Translations under genes and position numbers: made by a program
Assembly (NCBI RefSeq): GCF_026250525.1
Contig: NZ_CP111043.1
Span: 3,091,001 to 3,155,000, forward strand
Source: Chondrinema litorale
GTDB lineage: Bacteria; Bacteroidota; Bacteroidia; Cytophagales; Flammeovirgaceae
Length of the DNA stretch: 64,000 nucleotides
Direction: 5' to 3'
Shown: in pieces, positions 19,323 through 29,867 of the stretch
How the letters are laid out: each line of letters starts with the position of its first letter
How positions within the stretch are numbered: the first letter of the stretch is position 1
The notes under the pieces: model-generated
The model's input: only the letters and a program-made list of their open reading frames with translations
Databases searched by the model: none
Told to the model about the DNA's origin: nothing

Positions 19323-20066
19323 TTAAATATTTACGTAATTAAATTGTTCTTCAAAACTTTCTATTTCAAAGATATCAACAAAGTGTTTTAAAATATTTTT
19401 TTCAACTTCTTGTAAATCTACTTTTCTATTGAGTTCTTTTTGAATAGATGTTACCGCTTTATCTGTAATACCGCATGGATTCATGTTATTAAAATAATTC
19501 AAGTCAGTATTAACATTTAGCGCAAAACCGTGCATAGTAACCCATCGACTCATTTTCACACCCATTGCACATATTTTACGCGGATTTTCCATCTTTTCAT
19601 AATCTATCCAAACACCTGTAAGCTTTTCGATCCTGCCAGCTCTTATATCATAATCTGCCAAGGTTTTTATAATTACCTCTTCCAAATTTCTCATATAAAG
19701 GTGAATGTCAGTAATAAAATGATCTAAATCTAAAATTGGATAACCTACAACTTGTCCAGGTCCATGGTAAGTAATATCACCACCCCTGTTTATTTTGAAA
19801 TATTCAATTCCATTCTGTTTTAGGTTATCTTCATTAAGAAATAAATTATTTTTATCACCACTTTTTCCTAGTGTGTAAACATGGTTATGCTCACAGAAAA
19901 GGAAATAATTATTTGTAGTTTCTTGTGGTAGACCTGCTATTTCTTTTCTTCTGTTTTCGAGTTTGGTTTCTACTGTATCTGTAAAAACTTTGGTTTGATA
20001 ATCCCAAGCTTCTTTGTAAGATATGCGTCCAAGATTCTCAAAGTATAATTTCTTGTTCTTTTCCAT
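19323..20066 (-). CDS. lipB: lipoyl(octanoyl) transferase LipB
   Basis: The 247-residue protein moves octanoyl groups from acyl carrier protein to lipoyl domains of enzymes such as pyruvate dehydrogenase. It has the LipB signatures RGGDITYHGPGQ and YPILDL. It also has the catalytic lysine in MGVKMSR and the catalytic cysteine in NPCGITDK. The start is a plain ATG. It is first in a two-gene unit with aroA (10-base gap), a pairing without an obvious metabolic logic. Confidence 0.95.
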   Translation of the reverse strand: MEKNKKLYFENLGRISYKEAWDYQTKVFTDTVETKLENRRKEIAGLPQETTNNYFLFCEHNHVYTLGKSGDKNNLFLNEDNLKQNGIEYFKINRGGDITYHGPGQVVGYPILDLDHFITDIHLYMRNLEEVIIKTLADYDIRAGRIEKLTGVWIDYEKMENPRKICAMGVKMSRWVTMHGFALNVNTDLNYFNNMNPCGITDKAVTSIQKELNRKVDLQEVEKNILKHFVDIFEIESFEEQFNYVNI

Positions 20067-20309
20067 ACAACTCCATTATTATCTACAAAGCTAACATCTT
20101 TTTAAATATTAAATGTTTCAAAGACAGCGATGTGAAGAAATGAATAAGGGTTTTTAAGAGAATACGCTGTTAGACTCATTTAATTAATATTAGGAATACT
20201 CTAGAATTCAATTATATTAATTATTAAAGATAATATTGTATTATTTAAAGTAATTATTAACTGATTTTAAATTAAAAATGCATTAGTCTATATTCTTTTA
20301 TCTATTGGG

Positions 20310-20317
20310 TAAATTTG
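20310..20317 (+). promoter_or_regulatory. candidate -7 element of the slyD-like gene promoter
   Basis: TAAATTTG matches the Bacteroidota -7 consensus TAnnTTTG exactly, 37 bases before the start codon. No TTG is found at the ideal 19-base spacing, so confidence is moderate. Confidence 0.4.
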
Positions 20318-20353
20318 AAAAAATAAAACTTAAAAAAATAAAGCTAAGAAATT

Positions 20354-20863
20354 ATGGTGATTGGAAAAGATAAGGTTGTGGGGTTGACATATGAACTTAG
20401 AGCTGACGAAGAAGGCGGTCAGCTAATCCAAAAAGTTGATGAATCTTCTCCTTTTTATTTCCTTTTTGGTCATAATAACGTGATTAAAGGGTTTGAAACA
20501 AACCTTGAAGGAAAAAACGTTGGAGACGATTTTGGTTTTAAAATACCAAGTGATGAAGCATACGGACCTGTAAGACAGGAAGCTATAGTTCAATTATCTA
20601 AAAAAGTGTTTAATTTTCCTGATGAGCAGAAAGCAGCAGAAATGCTAACTGTAGGAAACACACTTGCATTACAAGACCAGAATGGAAATCCATTAGACGG
20701 AGTTGTACTTGCTGTTGATGATGAGAATGTAAAAATGGATTTTAACCATCCGTTGGCTGGTGTAAATTTATTTTTTAAAGGTGAGATCTTAGAAATAAGA
20801 GAGGCTAGTGAAGATGAAAAAGATCATGGACATGCACATGGACCAGGCGGACATCAACATTAA
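20354..20863 (+). CDS. slyD: SlyD-type FKBP peptidyl-prolyl cis-trans isomerase
   Basis: The 169-residue protein is a SlyD-like isomerase/chaperone. The FKBP half includes FLFGHNNVIKGFE and GKNVGDDFGFKIPSDEAYGP, with an insert-in-flap domain (about residues 75-125) in between and the strand HPLAGVNLFFKGEILEIREA closing the fold. The C-terminus is a short His-rich tail (DHGHAHGPGGHQH) that in SlyD binds nickel or other metals. It acts in the cytoplasm on prolyl bonds of folding proteins. It starts with ATG and ends before a good terminator, so it is monocistronic. Confidence 0.9.
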   Translation: MVIGKDKVVGLTYELRADEEGGQLIQKVDESSPFYFLFGHNNVIKGFETNLEGKNVGDDFGFKIPSDEAYGPVRQEAIVQLSKKVFNFPDEQKAAEMLTVGNTLALQDQNGNPLDGVVLAVDDENVKMDFNHPLAGVNLFFKGEILEIREASEDEKDHGHAHGPGGHQH

Positions 20864-20887
20864 TTTATAATAAAAGTATTAAATTTT

Positions 20888-20914
20888 AAGCTCGGTTTTA
20901 ACCGGGCTTTTTTT
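20888..20914 (+). terminator. intrinsic terminator after the slyD-like gene
   Basis: A 10-bp stem AAGCTCGGTT/AACCGGGCTT (one G-T pair) with a short loop is followed by seven T residues. Confidence 0.88.
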
Positions 20915-20965
20915 ATATCAAATTATATTTGAAGCAGTAAGTTTAATTAGTAAATTTTCGAGACT

Positions 20966-21544
20966 GTGACTTCTGAAGAATTTGAAAAGCTTTTTAAAGC
21001 GCATTATAATTATCTTTGTAATCTGGCAAATAAAATAATTAATGATAAAGATGCTTCAGAAGATATAGTTCAAGATGTATTTTCTAAATTTTGGTTAAAA
21101 AGAAACCAGCTCCACTCATTAGATTCACCACGATCTTACCTTTCTAAATCAGTAATTAATTTTTCCATCAATTATTCAGAAAAGAAGAAAATGATCATTA
21201 GAAACCAAGCTGAATATTCGGTTAATAATGACTCCATTGATGAAGAATCTACACAAAATACTATTGCTAATCTTAGAATGGCTGTTGATAAACTTCCTGA
21301 TAAATGCAAAGTAATTTTTACTCTAAGTCGATTTGAAGGATTGTCTAATGCCGAGATAGCAAATTATCTAGATATTTCTGTGAAAACTGTTGAAAATCAG
21401 ATGGGTATAGCTATTAAAAAACTGCGAGAATCTTTGAAAAATAACATTAAACTGATGATGTTTTTGCTGATTCCTCATGATTTAATAGAAATTATTAAAA
21501 ATTTTAGTATTTCGAGTTATAAGCAATATAAACGTATTATATAA
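20966..21544 (+). CDS. ECF-type RNA polymerase sigma factor
   Basis: The 192-residue protein has sigma region 2 (FEKLFKAHYNYLCNLANKI, then DASEDIVQDVFSKFW) and sigma region 4 with a helix-turn-helix (LPDKCKVIFTLSRFEGLSNAEIA, then ISVKTVENQMGIAIKKLRE). This is the sigma-70 family layout common in Bacteroidota. The usual neighbour, a FecR-type anti-sigma gene followed by SusC/SusD genes, is absent; gyrA comes next. The C-terminal tail beyond region 4 (about 35 residues) is hydrophobic then basic, which is unusual and might contact a membrane or an anti-sigma factor. The start used is GTG. The regulated genes are not known. Confidence 0.88.
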   Translation: MTSEEFEKLFKAHYNYLCNLANKIINDKDASEDIVQDVFSKFWLKRNQLHSLDSPRSYLSKSVINFSINYSEKKKMIIRNQAEYSVNNDSIDEESTQNTIANLRMAVDKLPDKCKVIFTLSRFEGLSNAEIANYLDISVKTVENQMGIAIKKLRESLKNNIKLMMFLLIPHDLIEIIKNFSISSYKQYKRII

Positions 21545-21633
21545 AATGGCTTTACAAGCTATTATAATCCGTTTTTTCAGCATTTTTTTGTATCTTGCGG
21601 CTTGGATTTTTTGAGGATTATTCAAATAAAAAA

Positions 21634-24192
21634 ATGGCAGAAGGAGGAAAGATAACCCCGATTAATATCGAGGATGAAATGAAAATCGCCTACATCGATT
21701 ATTCGATGTCGGTAATTATCTCAAGGGCTTTACCAGATGTTAGAGACGGATTAAAACCTGTTCACAGAAGGGTACTTTATGGTATGGCCGATTTGGGAGT
21801 TTATTACAACAGGTCTTATAAAAAGTCAGCTAGAATTGTTGGGGAGGTGCTAGGTAAATATCACCCACATGGTGATGCTTCGGTATACGACTCTATGGTT
21901 CGTATGGCACAGACTTGGTCTTTAAGAATGCCTTTAGTCGACGGGCAAGGTAACTACGGTTCGATAGAAGGTGATCCACCTGCAGCAATGCGTTATACGG
22001 AGGCCAGATTAAAAGAGATTGCTGGTGAAATGCTATCTGATATCAAAAAAGATACAGTTAATTTCCAAGCGAACTTCGATGACAGTTTACAAGAGCCTGT
22101 AGTACTGCCTGCAAAAATTCCTAACTTGTTAGTTAATGGTACTTCAGGTATTGCAGTTGGTATGGCTACCAATATGGCTCCTCATAACTTAGGTGAGGTA
22201 ATCGACGGTATAATTACTTATATAGATAATAGAGATATTACCATTCCAGAATTGATGGAGTATATTAAAGCTCCTGATTTCCCAACTGGCGGTATTATCT
22301 ATGGTTACGATGGTGTAAAGCAAGCTTTTGAAACTGGACGTGGAAGAATTGTAATGCGTGCAGTAACAGAAATAGAAGAAGCTCCATCTGGTAAAACACA
22401 AATAGTTGTTACAGAAATACCTTATATGGTTAACCTTTCTGTGCTATTGGAAAAAACTGCTTCAATAGTTAATGAAAAGAAAATTGAAGGTATTACTGCT
22501 GTTAAAAACTTTAGTGATAAAAAAGGTATACGTATCGTATATGAGCTCAAGAAAGATGCTATTCCTGATGTAGTACTCAATAACCTCTTTAAGCACACTC
22601 CACTTCAAACAACTTTTAATGTTAACAATGTGGCCCTTGTAAAAGGTAGACCGCAAACGCTTAACTTAAAAGACCTTATCTACCATTATGTAGAGCACAG
22701 GCACGAGGTTGTAATAAGAAGAACTGAATACGATCTTAATGAAGCTAGAAAACGCTTACATATTTTAGAAGGTTTATTAATTGCTTTAGACCATCTAGAT
22801 GAAGTTATAGCTTTAATTAGGAAGTCTGTTGATCCAGAAGAAGCAAAACAAGGTTTGATCTCGCAGTTTGAATTGAGTGAAATTCAGGCAAGAGCAATTC
22901 TTGATATGAGGTTACAGCGATTAACAGGACTTGAAAGAGATAAAATTCAAAATGAGCATCAAGAAGTTACCAAATTAGTTACTGAGCTAGAAGCAATTCT
23001 TGCTAGCGAAGAATTAAGAATGGGAATTATTAAGGATGAGCTTACTGAGTTAAAAGATAAATATGCAGATCCTCGTCGCTCAAGTATTGAAGTAAACGCT
23101 GATAATCTTGAGGATGAAGATATGATTCCTAATGAAGAAATGGTATTGACTATTTCTAATGAAGGATATATTAAAAGAACTAATTTGAAGGAATATAGAA
23201 TCCAAGCTAGAGGTGGTATGGGTTCTCGTGGTGTAGCAACTAAAGATGATGATTACACTGCACATATGTTTGTTGCTTCAAATCATAATTACTTACTAAT
23301 ATTTACCAAGCATGGTAAAGTATATTGGTTAAAAGTTTACAAGGTTCCAGAAGGTAGCAAAATCTCTAAAGGAAGGCCAATTCAGAACCTTATTCAAATT
23401 GAAAAGGAAGACAGCGTAAGAGCAGTAATTAATGTAAAAACGCTTAATGATGAGGATTATATTAATAATAATTACCTCATTATGTCAACAACTAATGGTA
23501 TTATTAAGAAAACGCCATTAGAAGCATATTCAAGACCAAGGCAAAGTGGTATTACTGCAATTACTGTGAGAGACGGAGATGATTTATTAGATGTAATGCT
23601 AACAGATGGAAACTGTGAGGTTTTCCTTGGCTTACAATCTGGTAGAGCTATTAGATTCCACGAAACTGAAGTAAGACCAATGGGTAGAACTGCTTCAGGG
23701 GTAAGAGGTATTACTCCTTTGCATGATAAAGACTACGTAATTGGAATGGTTTGTATCGAAGATATTCAAACATCATCTTTACTTGTTATTTCTGAAAATG
23801 GTTATGGCAAGCGTTCTAACATTGAAGATTACAGAAAGACTGGTAGAGGAGGTAAAGGTGTTAAAACTTTAAATATAACTCCTAAAACTGGTGGTCTTGT
23901 AGCTATTAAAAGTGTTCAGGATACAGATGGTTTAATGATTGTTACCAAAAATGGAATTACAATCAGAATGAGCATGGATGCTTTAAGAATTATGGGTAGA
24001 ACAACTCAGGGTGTTAAAGTTATCAGAGTTGCTGATAGTGATGCTATTTCATCTGTAGCAAAAATCGAGTATATAGAGGAAGTAGAAGCAGAGATTATAG
24101 ATGAAGAGAATGGAGAAAATAATAATCCTAATACTGACTCTGATGATACTACTCCAGATGTAGATAATACAAGTGATAACGGACAAGAATAG
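21634..24192 (+). CDS. gyrA: DNA gyrase subunit A
   Basis: This is the 852-residue breakage-reunion subunit of gyrase. The active-site Tyr121 is in [10 protein letters not shown], and the quinolone-resistance region [18 protein letters not shown] lies at about 76-93. Six C-terminal beta-pinwheel blades follow, with the GyrA-box-like [10 protein letters not shown] and an acidic Asp/Asn-rich tail. A longer frame is open from a TTG at 21595, but a TATCTTGCGG promoter-like element sits there. [16 protein letters not shown] is the conserved N-terminus, so the ATG at 21634 is chosen. The residue equivalent to E. coli Ser83 is Ala82. gyrB is not in the window. Confidence 0.96.
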   Translation: MAEGGKITPINIEDEMKIAYIDYSMSVIISRALPDVRDGLKPVHRRVLYGMADLGVYYNRSYKKSARIVGEVLGKYHPHGDASVYDSMVRMAQTWSLRMPLVDGQGNYGSIEGDPPAAMRYTEARLKEIAGEMLSDIKKDTVNFQANFDDSLQEPVVLPAKIPNLLVNGTSGIAVGMATNMAPHNLGEVIDGIITYIDNRDITIPELMEYIKAPDFPTGGIIYGYDGVKQAFETGRGRIVMRAVTEIEEAPSGKTQIVVTEIPYMVNLSVLLEKTASIVNEKKIEGITAVKNFSDKKGIRIVYELKKDAIPDVVLNNLFKHTPLQTTFNVNNVALVKGRPQTLNLKDLIYHYVEHRHEVVIRRTEYDLNEARKRLHILEGLLIALDHLDEVIALIRKSVDPEEAKQGLISQFELSEIQARAILDMRLQRLTGLERDKIQNEHQEVTKLVTELEAILASEELRMGIIKDELTELKDKYADPRRSSIEVNADNLEDEDMIPNEEMVLTISNEGYIKRTNLKEYRIQARGGMGSRGVATKDDDYTAHMFVASNHNYLLIFTKHGKVYWLKVYKVPEGSKISKGRPIQNLIQIEKEDSVRAVINVKTLNDEDYINNNYLIMSTTNGIIKKTPLEAYSRPRQSGITAITVRDGDDLLDVMLTDGNCEVFLGLQSGRAIRFHETEVRPMGRTASGVRGITPLHDKDYVIGMVCIEDIQTSSLLVISENGYGKRSNIEDYRKTGRGGKGVKTLNITPKTGGLVAIKSVQDTDGLMIVTKNGITIRMSMDALRIMGRTTQGVKVIRVADSDAISSVAKIEYIEEVEAEIIDEENGENNNPNTDSDDTTPDVDNTSDNGQE

Positions 24193-24210
24193 TCTGATAT
24201 CTAATTTACT

Positions 24211-24246
24211 AAAAAAGGCTTTCAGAATTTCCTGAAAGCCTTTTTT
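24211..24246 (+). terminator. intrinsic terminator after gyrA
   Basis: GGCTTTCAG (24217-24225) pairs with CTGAAAGCC (24232-24240), extended by flanking A6 and T6 runs, giving up to 15 bp and a U-tract. Confidence 0.92.
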
Positions 24247-24499
24247 ATTTATGTCTTAAAAAAGAAGCCTGACAAAAATGATTTTCGAATTATGGTTGTT
24301 CATTCATATTTACTATCATATCAGGATAAGGTTAAAAAGTTAGTATTATTAAGCTATAAATTGAATATGCCTCTAGCTCTCAGGCTTTGAAAATCAAATA
24401 AATATCAGTGCTTCTTTATATTTAATATTCTTTTTTGTGAAGTGTAAGTTAGGTTTTTATTTTGATAAACCCTTACTTTTTATTAAAGTTTTTCACTTC
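24247..24499. other. gap between gyrA terminator and the polysaccharide cluster
   Basis: No ORF is credible here. A hairpin of two stems (GTAAG 24444-24448 with CTTAC 24472-24476, and GGTTT 24452-24456 with AAACC 24467-24471) followed by five T residues looks like a plus-strand terminator, although no plus-strand gene precedes it after the gyrA terminator. Confidence 0.4.
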
Positions 24500-25657
24500 T
24501 TAAAAGACTTTTTTTAATTCCTTTTCTAAAGGAGTAATATTCAATGCTTTTTCAATACCACTAGCAAAGTTTTCTACCATAACTTCAATTGTGTATAGCT
24601 CAGATGCTACAGTACAACCCTCTATTAGTGTACTTTGTAAGTTGTTATTAGTAAAAATGCTAAGTACGTTATCAACATAGCTTTCTAAGTTATTTTCAGT
24701 AATTAAACCATTTGTGCCATGTTGTAAATACTCAATTTCAGGACTGTGATACTCATAATCTGTAGTAACCATAGGGGTTTGAGTATTGAATGCATCAAGT
24801 ACTGCTAGACCAACTAAACCTGGCATTAAAAACACATCACTTAACCTGAAGTATACAGCTTTTTCTTTACCTCTCTTGGGACCTACGTAGTGCATCCAAT
24901 CTCTATTCTCAGCAGCTTCTTTTACTATTTCTTGATCAATTCCCGCACCAATAAAAATCATAGTAAAGTCATCTACCTTTTCACGTATCTTGTCACAAGC
25001 CTCAATAAGAAAAGGTAATCTTTTTTCGGGGTACATACCTCCACAGTATATACCTACATGATTAGAATTAATATTTAAAGACTCTTTTAAAGCTAACAAT
25101 TCCTCTGGAGTTACATCATTGTATTGGTTTTGTAACTCTGTAGCATCAATAGCATTTTGAACAATAGTTACTTGTTCTTCAGGAAAGCCATTTTCTTTAA
25201 GGTATTCTTTAACAGAAGCGGTGTAAGCAAACCACCAATCGCATTTATTCTGAAAAAATTTCTTATATATATTTCCCAATGCTTTGCCTTCTGCTTGCAT
25301 GTTTTTACCATGCCCCCAATAGGCAAACTTTTGAGAAGAAAAGTTTCTTTTTATATTTAATAAGTAGTTGACTAATAGCTTATTAGCTTGCTCTGCAATT
25401 ACCAAATCATAACCTGGTAAATCGTTTAGTACAGGTTGCCAATAAACTTCCTTTCCTGCAATATTAAAAATTTTATTATTTCTACTTTTTGCCCAAGGAA
25501 TATCAACTTTATCTTTTTTTAATAATTCTTCTTTGCTTCCATTTCCATATATAAGATCAAGCTCAATATTGTTCTCACTTAACCTGTTTTTTAGTTTGTT
25601 AAAAAAGGCAACTCTATATACAGGAAGGACTTTTTGAAGAATTAATACTTTTTTCAT
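24500..25657 (-). CDS. glycosyltransferase, GT4-like (GT-B fold)
   Basis: The 385-residue protein has the two-Rossmann GT-B layout. The N-terminal half begins VLILQKVLPVYRVAFFNKL. The C-terminal donor-binding half contains YCGGMYPEKRLPFLIEA, FIGAG and the E-x7-E-type region ending in FNTQTPMVTTDY. It would transfer a nucleotide-sugar residue to a growing lipid-linked saccharide on the cytoplasmic face. It is the last gene of the minus-strand polysaccharide cluster, 30 bases after the GT61 gene. Donor and acceptor cannot be told from sequence. No membrane segment is evident. Confidence 0.82.
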   Translation of the reverse strand: MKKVLILQKVLPVYRVAFFNKLKNRLSENNIELDLIYGNGSKEELLKKDKVDIPWAKSRNNKIFNIAGKEVYWQPVLNDLPGYDLVIAEQANKLLVNYLLNIKRNFSSQKFAYWGHGKNMQAEGKALGNIYKKFFQNKCDWWFAYTASVKEYLKENGFPEEQVTIVQNAIDATELQNQYNDVTPEELLALKESLNINSNHVGIYCGGMYPEKRLPFLIEACDKIREKVDDFTMIFIGAGIDQEIVKEAAENRDWMHYVGPKRGKEKAVYFRLSDVFLMPGLVGLAVLDAFNTQTPMVTTDYEYHSPEIEYLQHGTNGLITENNLESYVDNVLSIFTNNNLQSTLIEGCTVASELYTIEVMVENFASGIEKALNITPLEKELKKVF

Positions 25658-25687
25658 CTCAAAAAATTAATAGCTTATGCTTTACAT

Positions 25688-26863
25688 TTACTGAACTTTT
25701 TCTTTTACAAGAGCTTCTAATTTCGGTATATCAACAGTAACATGCACTTTTTGTGCATCACCTCCATTATCTGCAAATGCACTAGACTTACATAGTTGAT
25801 ATGCATAGTCTATACCAACTTTAGTGGCTAGATCAACATAGGTTGTTAAAATGTAAACATCTGGATAAAGCTCGATAAAATGACTGTCTGTACTACAAAA
25901 CATGATATTAGTTAAACCTGCTCCATGCACAGACACAACAACTTTAGCTTTTGCAAAAAGACTTACTTTCTCAATGAAAGATAGGTTTCTAAGTTCATAA
26001 AACTTGAAACCATATTTAGAAAGCATTTCTTCAACCTCAGCTTCGTTTAATACATTTCTAATTCCAGAATCACTCCTTTTAATATAAATATAAGGTGCAT
26101 CAAAGTCATTAAGAAATTCCGGCTTTAAATATTCATCTCTATGAAACTCACAAACCCAAGATGGTATAATTACAGAAGTATCTCTTGGAGCTGTTGAGGC
26201 AATTAATTTTTTAGCTTGTATGTGAGGAACTTTATCTCCTTCAATAATTTTATCTCTGGTTATTCCAAGTAGTTTTAAAGCATCTTCTTGGAAGTCGTAT
26301 CTGATACTTGGAACTAAAAACTTGTCAACCTCATCAAACTTCCCGCTCTTTTTTAAGAGATGAATTCTTGAAAGACTATCTATTAAATAGTGAGCATAAT
26401 TACTAGCACCGCCGCCACCATTTAGCATAGCGAATACGGTACAATCAAAGTGCTCAGGCTCAGGGAAGAACTTTTGTTGGAAAACGTTATTTTGATCTGC
26501 TGGAACAACATCTCCATTTTTATAGCTGAATGATGCTTCTCCAACTATCTTATTCTCTTTTGAAATAACAGCCACTGTAGCTACATTCCCAGCAAATACA
26601 CGTCCTTCATCCAGTTCGATAATATTATAATCTGTTGTTACAGATTTATAATCAGGTTTATCATAATCTGAAAGAATATCAAAAAGCCCATCTTCTATTT
26701 TAAGCGGATTTTCGTAGGCAGTGTAAATATTTTGAAACCTTACACACTCATTACTTACTCCTTCAGGATGAACACCAATAGGCTTGTAATGATATCTGTA
26801 AGGAATAGTTCTTTCGAGTGTTAGTTTTACTCTATTACTTATCTTACTTTTTAGTTTCTTCAT
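25688..26863 (-). CDS. glycosyltransferase family 61 protein (DUF563)
   Basis: The protein of about 391 residues carries the GT61 core: YIKRSDSGIRNVLNE, then a KYGF-x-FYELRNLSF strand, followed by VVVSVHGAGLTNIMFC and FIELYP. The HGAGLTN motif is the family hallmark, and it is found in capsular polysaccharide and xylan transferases. The start is placed at the ATG (26861-26863); a TTG two codons upstream (26869) is possible. Its 5' end overlaps the 3' end of the WecG/TagA gene by about 20 bases, supporting co-translation. The donor sugar is unknown. Confidence 0.83.
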   Translation of the reverse strand: MKKLKSKISNRVKLTLERTIPYRYHYKPIGVHPEGVSNECVRFQNIYTAYENPLKIEDGLFDILSDYDKPDYKSVTTDYNIIELDEGRVFAGNVATVAVISKENKIVGEASFSYKNGDVVPADQNNVFQQKFFPEPEHFDCTVFAMLNGGGGASNYAHYLIDSLSRIHLLKKSGKFDEVDKFLVPSIRYDFQEDALKLLGITRDKIIEGDKVPHIQAKKLIASTAPRDTSVIIPSWVCEFHRDEYLKPEFLNDFDAPYIYIKRSDSGIRNVLNEAEVEEMLSKYGFKFYELRNLSFIEKVSLFAKAKVVVSVHGAGLTNIMFCSTDSHFIELYPDVYILTTYVDLATKVGIDYAYQLCKSSAFADNGGDAQKVHVTVDIPKLEALVKEKVQ

Positions 26864-27626
26864 ATACAAGCTCTGCGGGCTGTTTATTAGGTGAAAATAA
26901 GTGTTTTATAAAAAGATAGATGAAAAAGGAATTAGTAACTAGATATCTTTTCCAAAGTCTTCCCGGTTCTAAATAAAATCTATAAACCCACTCAAGAGAA
27001 AGATTTCTTGCCCATTTAGGTAGTCGTTTTTCAACACCCGCATAGGTTCTAAAAGCTTGACCAACACCTAACATACAAGCATTTATCTTACCCATATGTG
27101 CTGCCATCCACATTTCTTGCTTTGGACAGCCCAATGCAACAAATAACAAATCTGGGTTTGTGGCTTGTATCATATCTATGATATCATTTTCTTCTTCTTC
27201 ACTTAGTTTTCTAAATGGTGGAGAGAAGGTGCCTGCTATTCTCAAATTAGGAAATTCTTTAGCAGCTTTTTCCTTAATTATTTCAAGAAGATCATCAGTT
27301 GTGCCAAAGAAATATACAGATTTATTGCGTTTTTCAGCCTCATCTAATAATACAGGTAGTAAATCCATACCAGGAACACGAACCTGTTTAATTCCATGAT
27401 AAACTTTTACAGCTTTGGATACTGGACCACCATCTGGTGCAGCAAGGTCGGCATTATTTAGTATTTTATTGAATTCGGGGCTCTTATAAGATTCAACCAT
27501 CATGTGTGCATTTGCAAAGCACACATAAGATGATTCTTTTGTTTCACTAAGTTCAAATATCTTGTCTGTAAATTCCTGGAAGGTACCTGTTGAAATAAGG
27601 GAATTAAAAACTAATTTTTTTTTCAT
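26844..27626 (-). CDS. WecG/TagA/CpsF family glycosyltransferase (GT26)
   Basis: The 260-residue protein matches the GT26 family, membrane-surface enzymes that add the second sugar to an undecaprenyl-linked first sugar (ManNAc for TagA, ManNAcA for WecG). Signatures are FANAHMMVESYKSPEF, ADLAAPDGGPVSKA, YFFGTTDDLLEI, LLFVALGCPKQEMWM and LPKWARNLSLEWVYRF near the C-terminus. The last 30 residues include a hydrophobic stretch (SFFIYLFIKHLF) that may attach it to the membrane. It lies 62 bases after fcl. Confidence 0.88.
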   Translation of the reverse strand: MKKKLVFNSLISTGTFQEFTDKIFELSETKESSYVCFANAHMMVESYKSPEFNKILNNADLAAPDGGPVSKAVKVYHGIKQVRVPGMDLLPVLLDEAEKRNKSVYFFGTTDDLLEIIKEKAAKEFPNLRIAGTFSPPFRKLSEEEENDIIDMIQATNPDLLFVALGCPKQEMWMAAHMGKINACMLGVGQAFRTYAGVEKRLPKWARNLSLEWVYRFYLEPGRLWKRYLVTNSFFIYLFIKHLFSPNKQPAELVYEETKK

Positions 27627-27688
27627 GTGACAGGTAAGTAATGCGTGTTTAGTTTGTATAAAGAAAGTTAAAAAAATGGAACACTTCT

Positions 27689-28636
27689 TTATTGAAGTGT
27701 TCTCTCAATAATATTAGACCAGTCTAGTTCACTGTATACAGACTCGATTCCATCTTTTAGAGAAATACTGTATTTCCAACCAACAGATTCTAATTTGCTA
27801 ACGTCCATTAATTTTCTTGGAGTACCATCTGGTTTAGAAGAGTCAAATTTTAATTCACCTTTAAACTCAGTGATTTCTTTAATAGTTTCTGCTAGTTCTC
27901 TAATAGTTACATCAACTCCAGTACCTACATTTACAAGCTCGCTCTCATTGTAGTTTAGCATTAGATAGTAACAAGCATCTGCTAAATCGTCTACATGTAA
28001 AAACTCTCTTTTAGGTGTACCAGATCCCCAAACTTCAACAAAAGGCTTATTGTCAAGTTTAGCTTCATGAAACTTTCTTAAAAGTGCAGGTAAAACATGA
28101 GAATTTTGTAGGTCATAATTATCGTTAGGACCGTATAAGTTAGTTGGCATAGCAGAAATAAAGTTACAACCGTACTGGCTTCTGTATGCTTCACACATTT
28201 TAATACCTGCAATTTTAGCTATTGCATAAGGCTCATTGGTAGGCTCTAAAGTACCTGTTAAAAGATATTCTTCTTTTAATGGTTGTGGAGCCATTTTAGG
28301 ATAAATACAAGATGAACCTAAAAAAAGAAGTTTTTTTACTTTGTTTAAATAACTCTGATGAATAATGTTATTCTGAATCATCAGGTTATCATAAAGAAAT
28401 TCACCTCTATAAATGTTATTTGCATTAATCCCTCCAACTTTAGCAGCTGCAAGAATTACATAATCAGGTTTTTCTTCAGCAAAAAAATCAGCTACAGCAT
28501 TTTGGTTTCTCAGGTCTAATTCAGAAGATGTACGGAGTGCAAAATTATGGAAGCCCTCTTGTTCGAGCTTCCTTTTTATTGCAGAGCCTACCATACCTCT
28601 GTGACCAGCGATATATATTTTGGCGTCTTTATTCAT
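27689..28636 (-). CDS. fcl: GDP-L-fucose synthase
   Basis: The 315-residue short-chain dehydrogenase/reductase converts GDP-4-keto-6-deoxymannose to GDP-L-fucose by epimerisation and NADPH-dependent reduction. The nucleotide-binding [10 protein letters not shown] motif is at the N-terminus. The catalytic Ser lies in LGSSCIYPK, and [10 protein letters not shown] provides the Tyr-x3-Lys pair. NLYGPNDNY and the [16 protein letters not shown] segment are typical of Fcl/WcaG. It begins 3 bases after gmd, the enzyme of the preceding step, so the pair works and is translated together. Confidence 0.95.
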   Translation of the reverse strand: MNKDAKIYIAGHRGMVGSAIKRKLEQEGFHNFALRTSSELDLRNQNAVADFFAEEKPDYVILAAAKVGGINANNIYRGEFLYDNLMIQNNIIHQSYLNKVKKLLFLGSSCIYPKMAPQPLKEEYLLTGTLEPTNEPYAIAKIAGIKMCEAYRSQYGCNFISAMPTNLYGPNDNYDLQNSHVLPALLRKFHEAKLDNKPFVEVWGSGTPKREFLHVDDLADACYYLMLNYNESELVNVGTGVDVTIRELAETIKEITEFKGELKFDSSKPDGTPRKLMDVSKLESVGWKYSISLKDGIESVYSELDWSNIIERTLQ

Positions 28637-28639
28637 ATT

Positions 28640-29755
28640 TTATTCGTGGTAGTTAAGAACTTTGTGTCCTCCTTTTTTCAAATATTTATCTCTGTTAAAT
28701 AATTTTACATCAGACCAGATCATATCTTTCACTAGGGCAGGAAGGTCATACTTAGGAGTCCAACCTAATTTTTCTTTCATTTTAGTAGGATCTCCAATAA
28801 GTAGTTCAACCTCTGTAGGTCTAAAGTATCTAGGATCAACAGCGATAATTTCTTTTCCAACTTCAAGCTGATATTCAGGATTAGTACATTTTACTACTGA
28901 ACCAACTTCTTCAACTCCTTCGCCTTTGAATTCAAGCTCGATTCCAAGCTCACCAAATGCCATTTTAACAAAGTCTCTAATAGTTGTAGTAACACCAGTA
29001 GCAATTACGAAATCTTCAGGAGTATCATGCTGAAGAATTCTCCACATACCTTCTACATAATCTTTTGCATGTCCCCAGTCTCTTTTTGCATCAAGGTTAC
29101 CTAAGAAGATTTTTTCTTGTAAGCCTAATGCAATTCTAGCAGCACCTCTAGTAATTTTTCTAGTAACAAATGTTTCACCTCTTAATGGAGATTCGTGGTT
29201 AAACAAAATTCCATTAACTGCATACATATTATATGCTTCACGATAGTTTACTGTAATCCAATAACCGTAAAGTTTAGCAACTGCATACGGAGAACGAGGG
29301 TAGAAAGGAGTGTTTTCTGATTGAGGAACTTGTTGTACTAAACCGTACAGTTCTGATGTAGAAGCTTGATAAATTTTTGTTTTTTCTGTAAGACCTAAAA
29401 TTCTTACAGCTTCTAATATACGTAAAGTGCCAATACCATCTACATTAGCTGTATATTCAGGGCTGTCAAAGCTTACCTTTACATGAGACATTGCCCCTAA
29501 GTTGTATATTTCATCAGGTTGAACTTCTTGTACGATTCTAATAATGTTGGTAGAATCAGATAGGTCACCATAATGAAGTACGAAATTGACATCTGTTTCA
29601 TGAGGATCCATATACAAATGATCAATTCTCTCGGTATTAAATAATGAACTACGGCGCTTGATACCATGTACCTCATAGCCTTTACTAATTAGGAACTCTG
29701 CTAAGTAGGCTCCGTCTTGTCCAGTAATACCGGTAATTAGTGCTTTCTTTTTCAT
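28640..29755 (-). CDS. gmd: GDP-mannose 4,6-dehydratase
   Basis: The 371-residue protein carries out the first step from GDP-mannose to GDP-fucose. It has the NAD(P)-binding [14 protein letters not shown], the [18 protein letters not shown] segment, the catalytic STSELYG and the Tyr-x3-Lys in [10 protein letters not shown], and [20 protein letters not shown]. This is full length. It follows the WcaJ-type gene after 112 bases and is 3 bases from fcl. Confidence 0.97.
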   Translation of the reverse strand: MKKKALITGITGQDGAYLAEFLISKGYEVHGIKRRSSLFNTERIDHLYMDPHETDVNFVLHYGDLSDSTNIIRIVQEVQPDEIYNLGAMSHVKVSFDSPEYTANVDGIGTLRILEAVRILGLTEKTKIYQASTSELYGLVQQVPQSENTPFYPRSPYAVAKLYGYWITVNYREAYNMYAVNGILFNHESPLRGETFVTRKITRGAARIALGLQEKIFLGNLDAKRDWGHAKDYVEGMWRILQHDTPEDFVIATGVTTTIRDFVKMAFGELGIELEFKGEGVEEVGSVVKCTNPEYQLEVGKEIIAVDPRYFRPTEVELLIGDPTKMKEKLGWTPKYDLPALVKDMIWSDVKLFNRDKYLKKGGHKVLNYHE

Positions 29756-29867
29756 GAATTGGAAACTTTACTTTAGTTATTAATTTTTACAAGTTAATAG
29801 AAATAATTGTACATCTTAATACTCTGTTAACATTCGTTCGATAACCTTCAAGAGTATTTAGATTTTG

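Noticed and set aside
21595-21633. N-terminal extension of GyrA from a TTG
   Set aside because: The conserved N-terminus begins at the ATG at 21634, and a promoter-like TATCTTGCGG overlaps the TTG.
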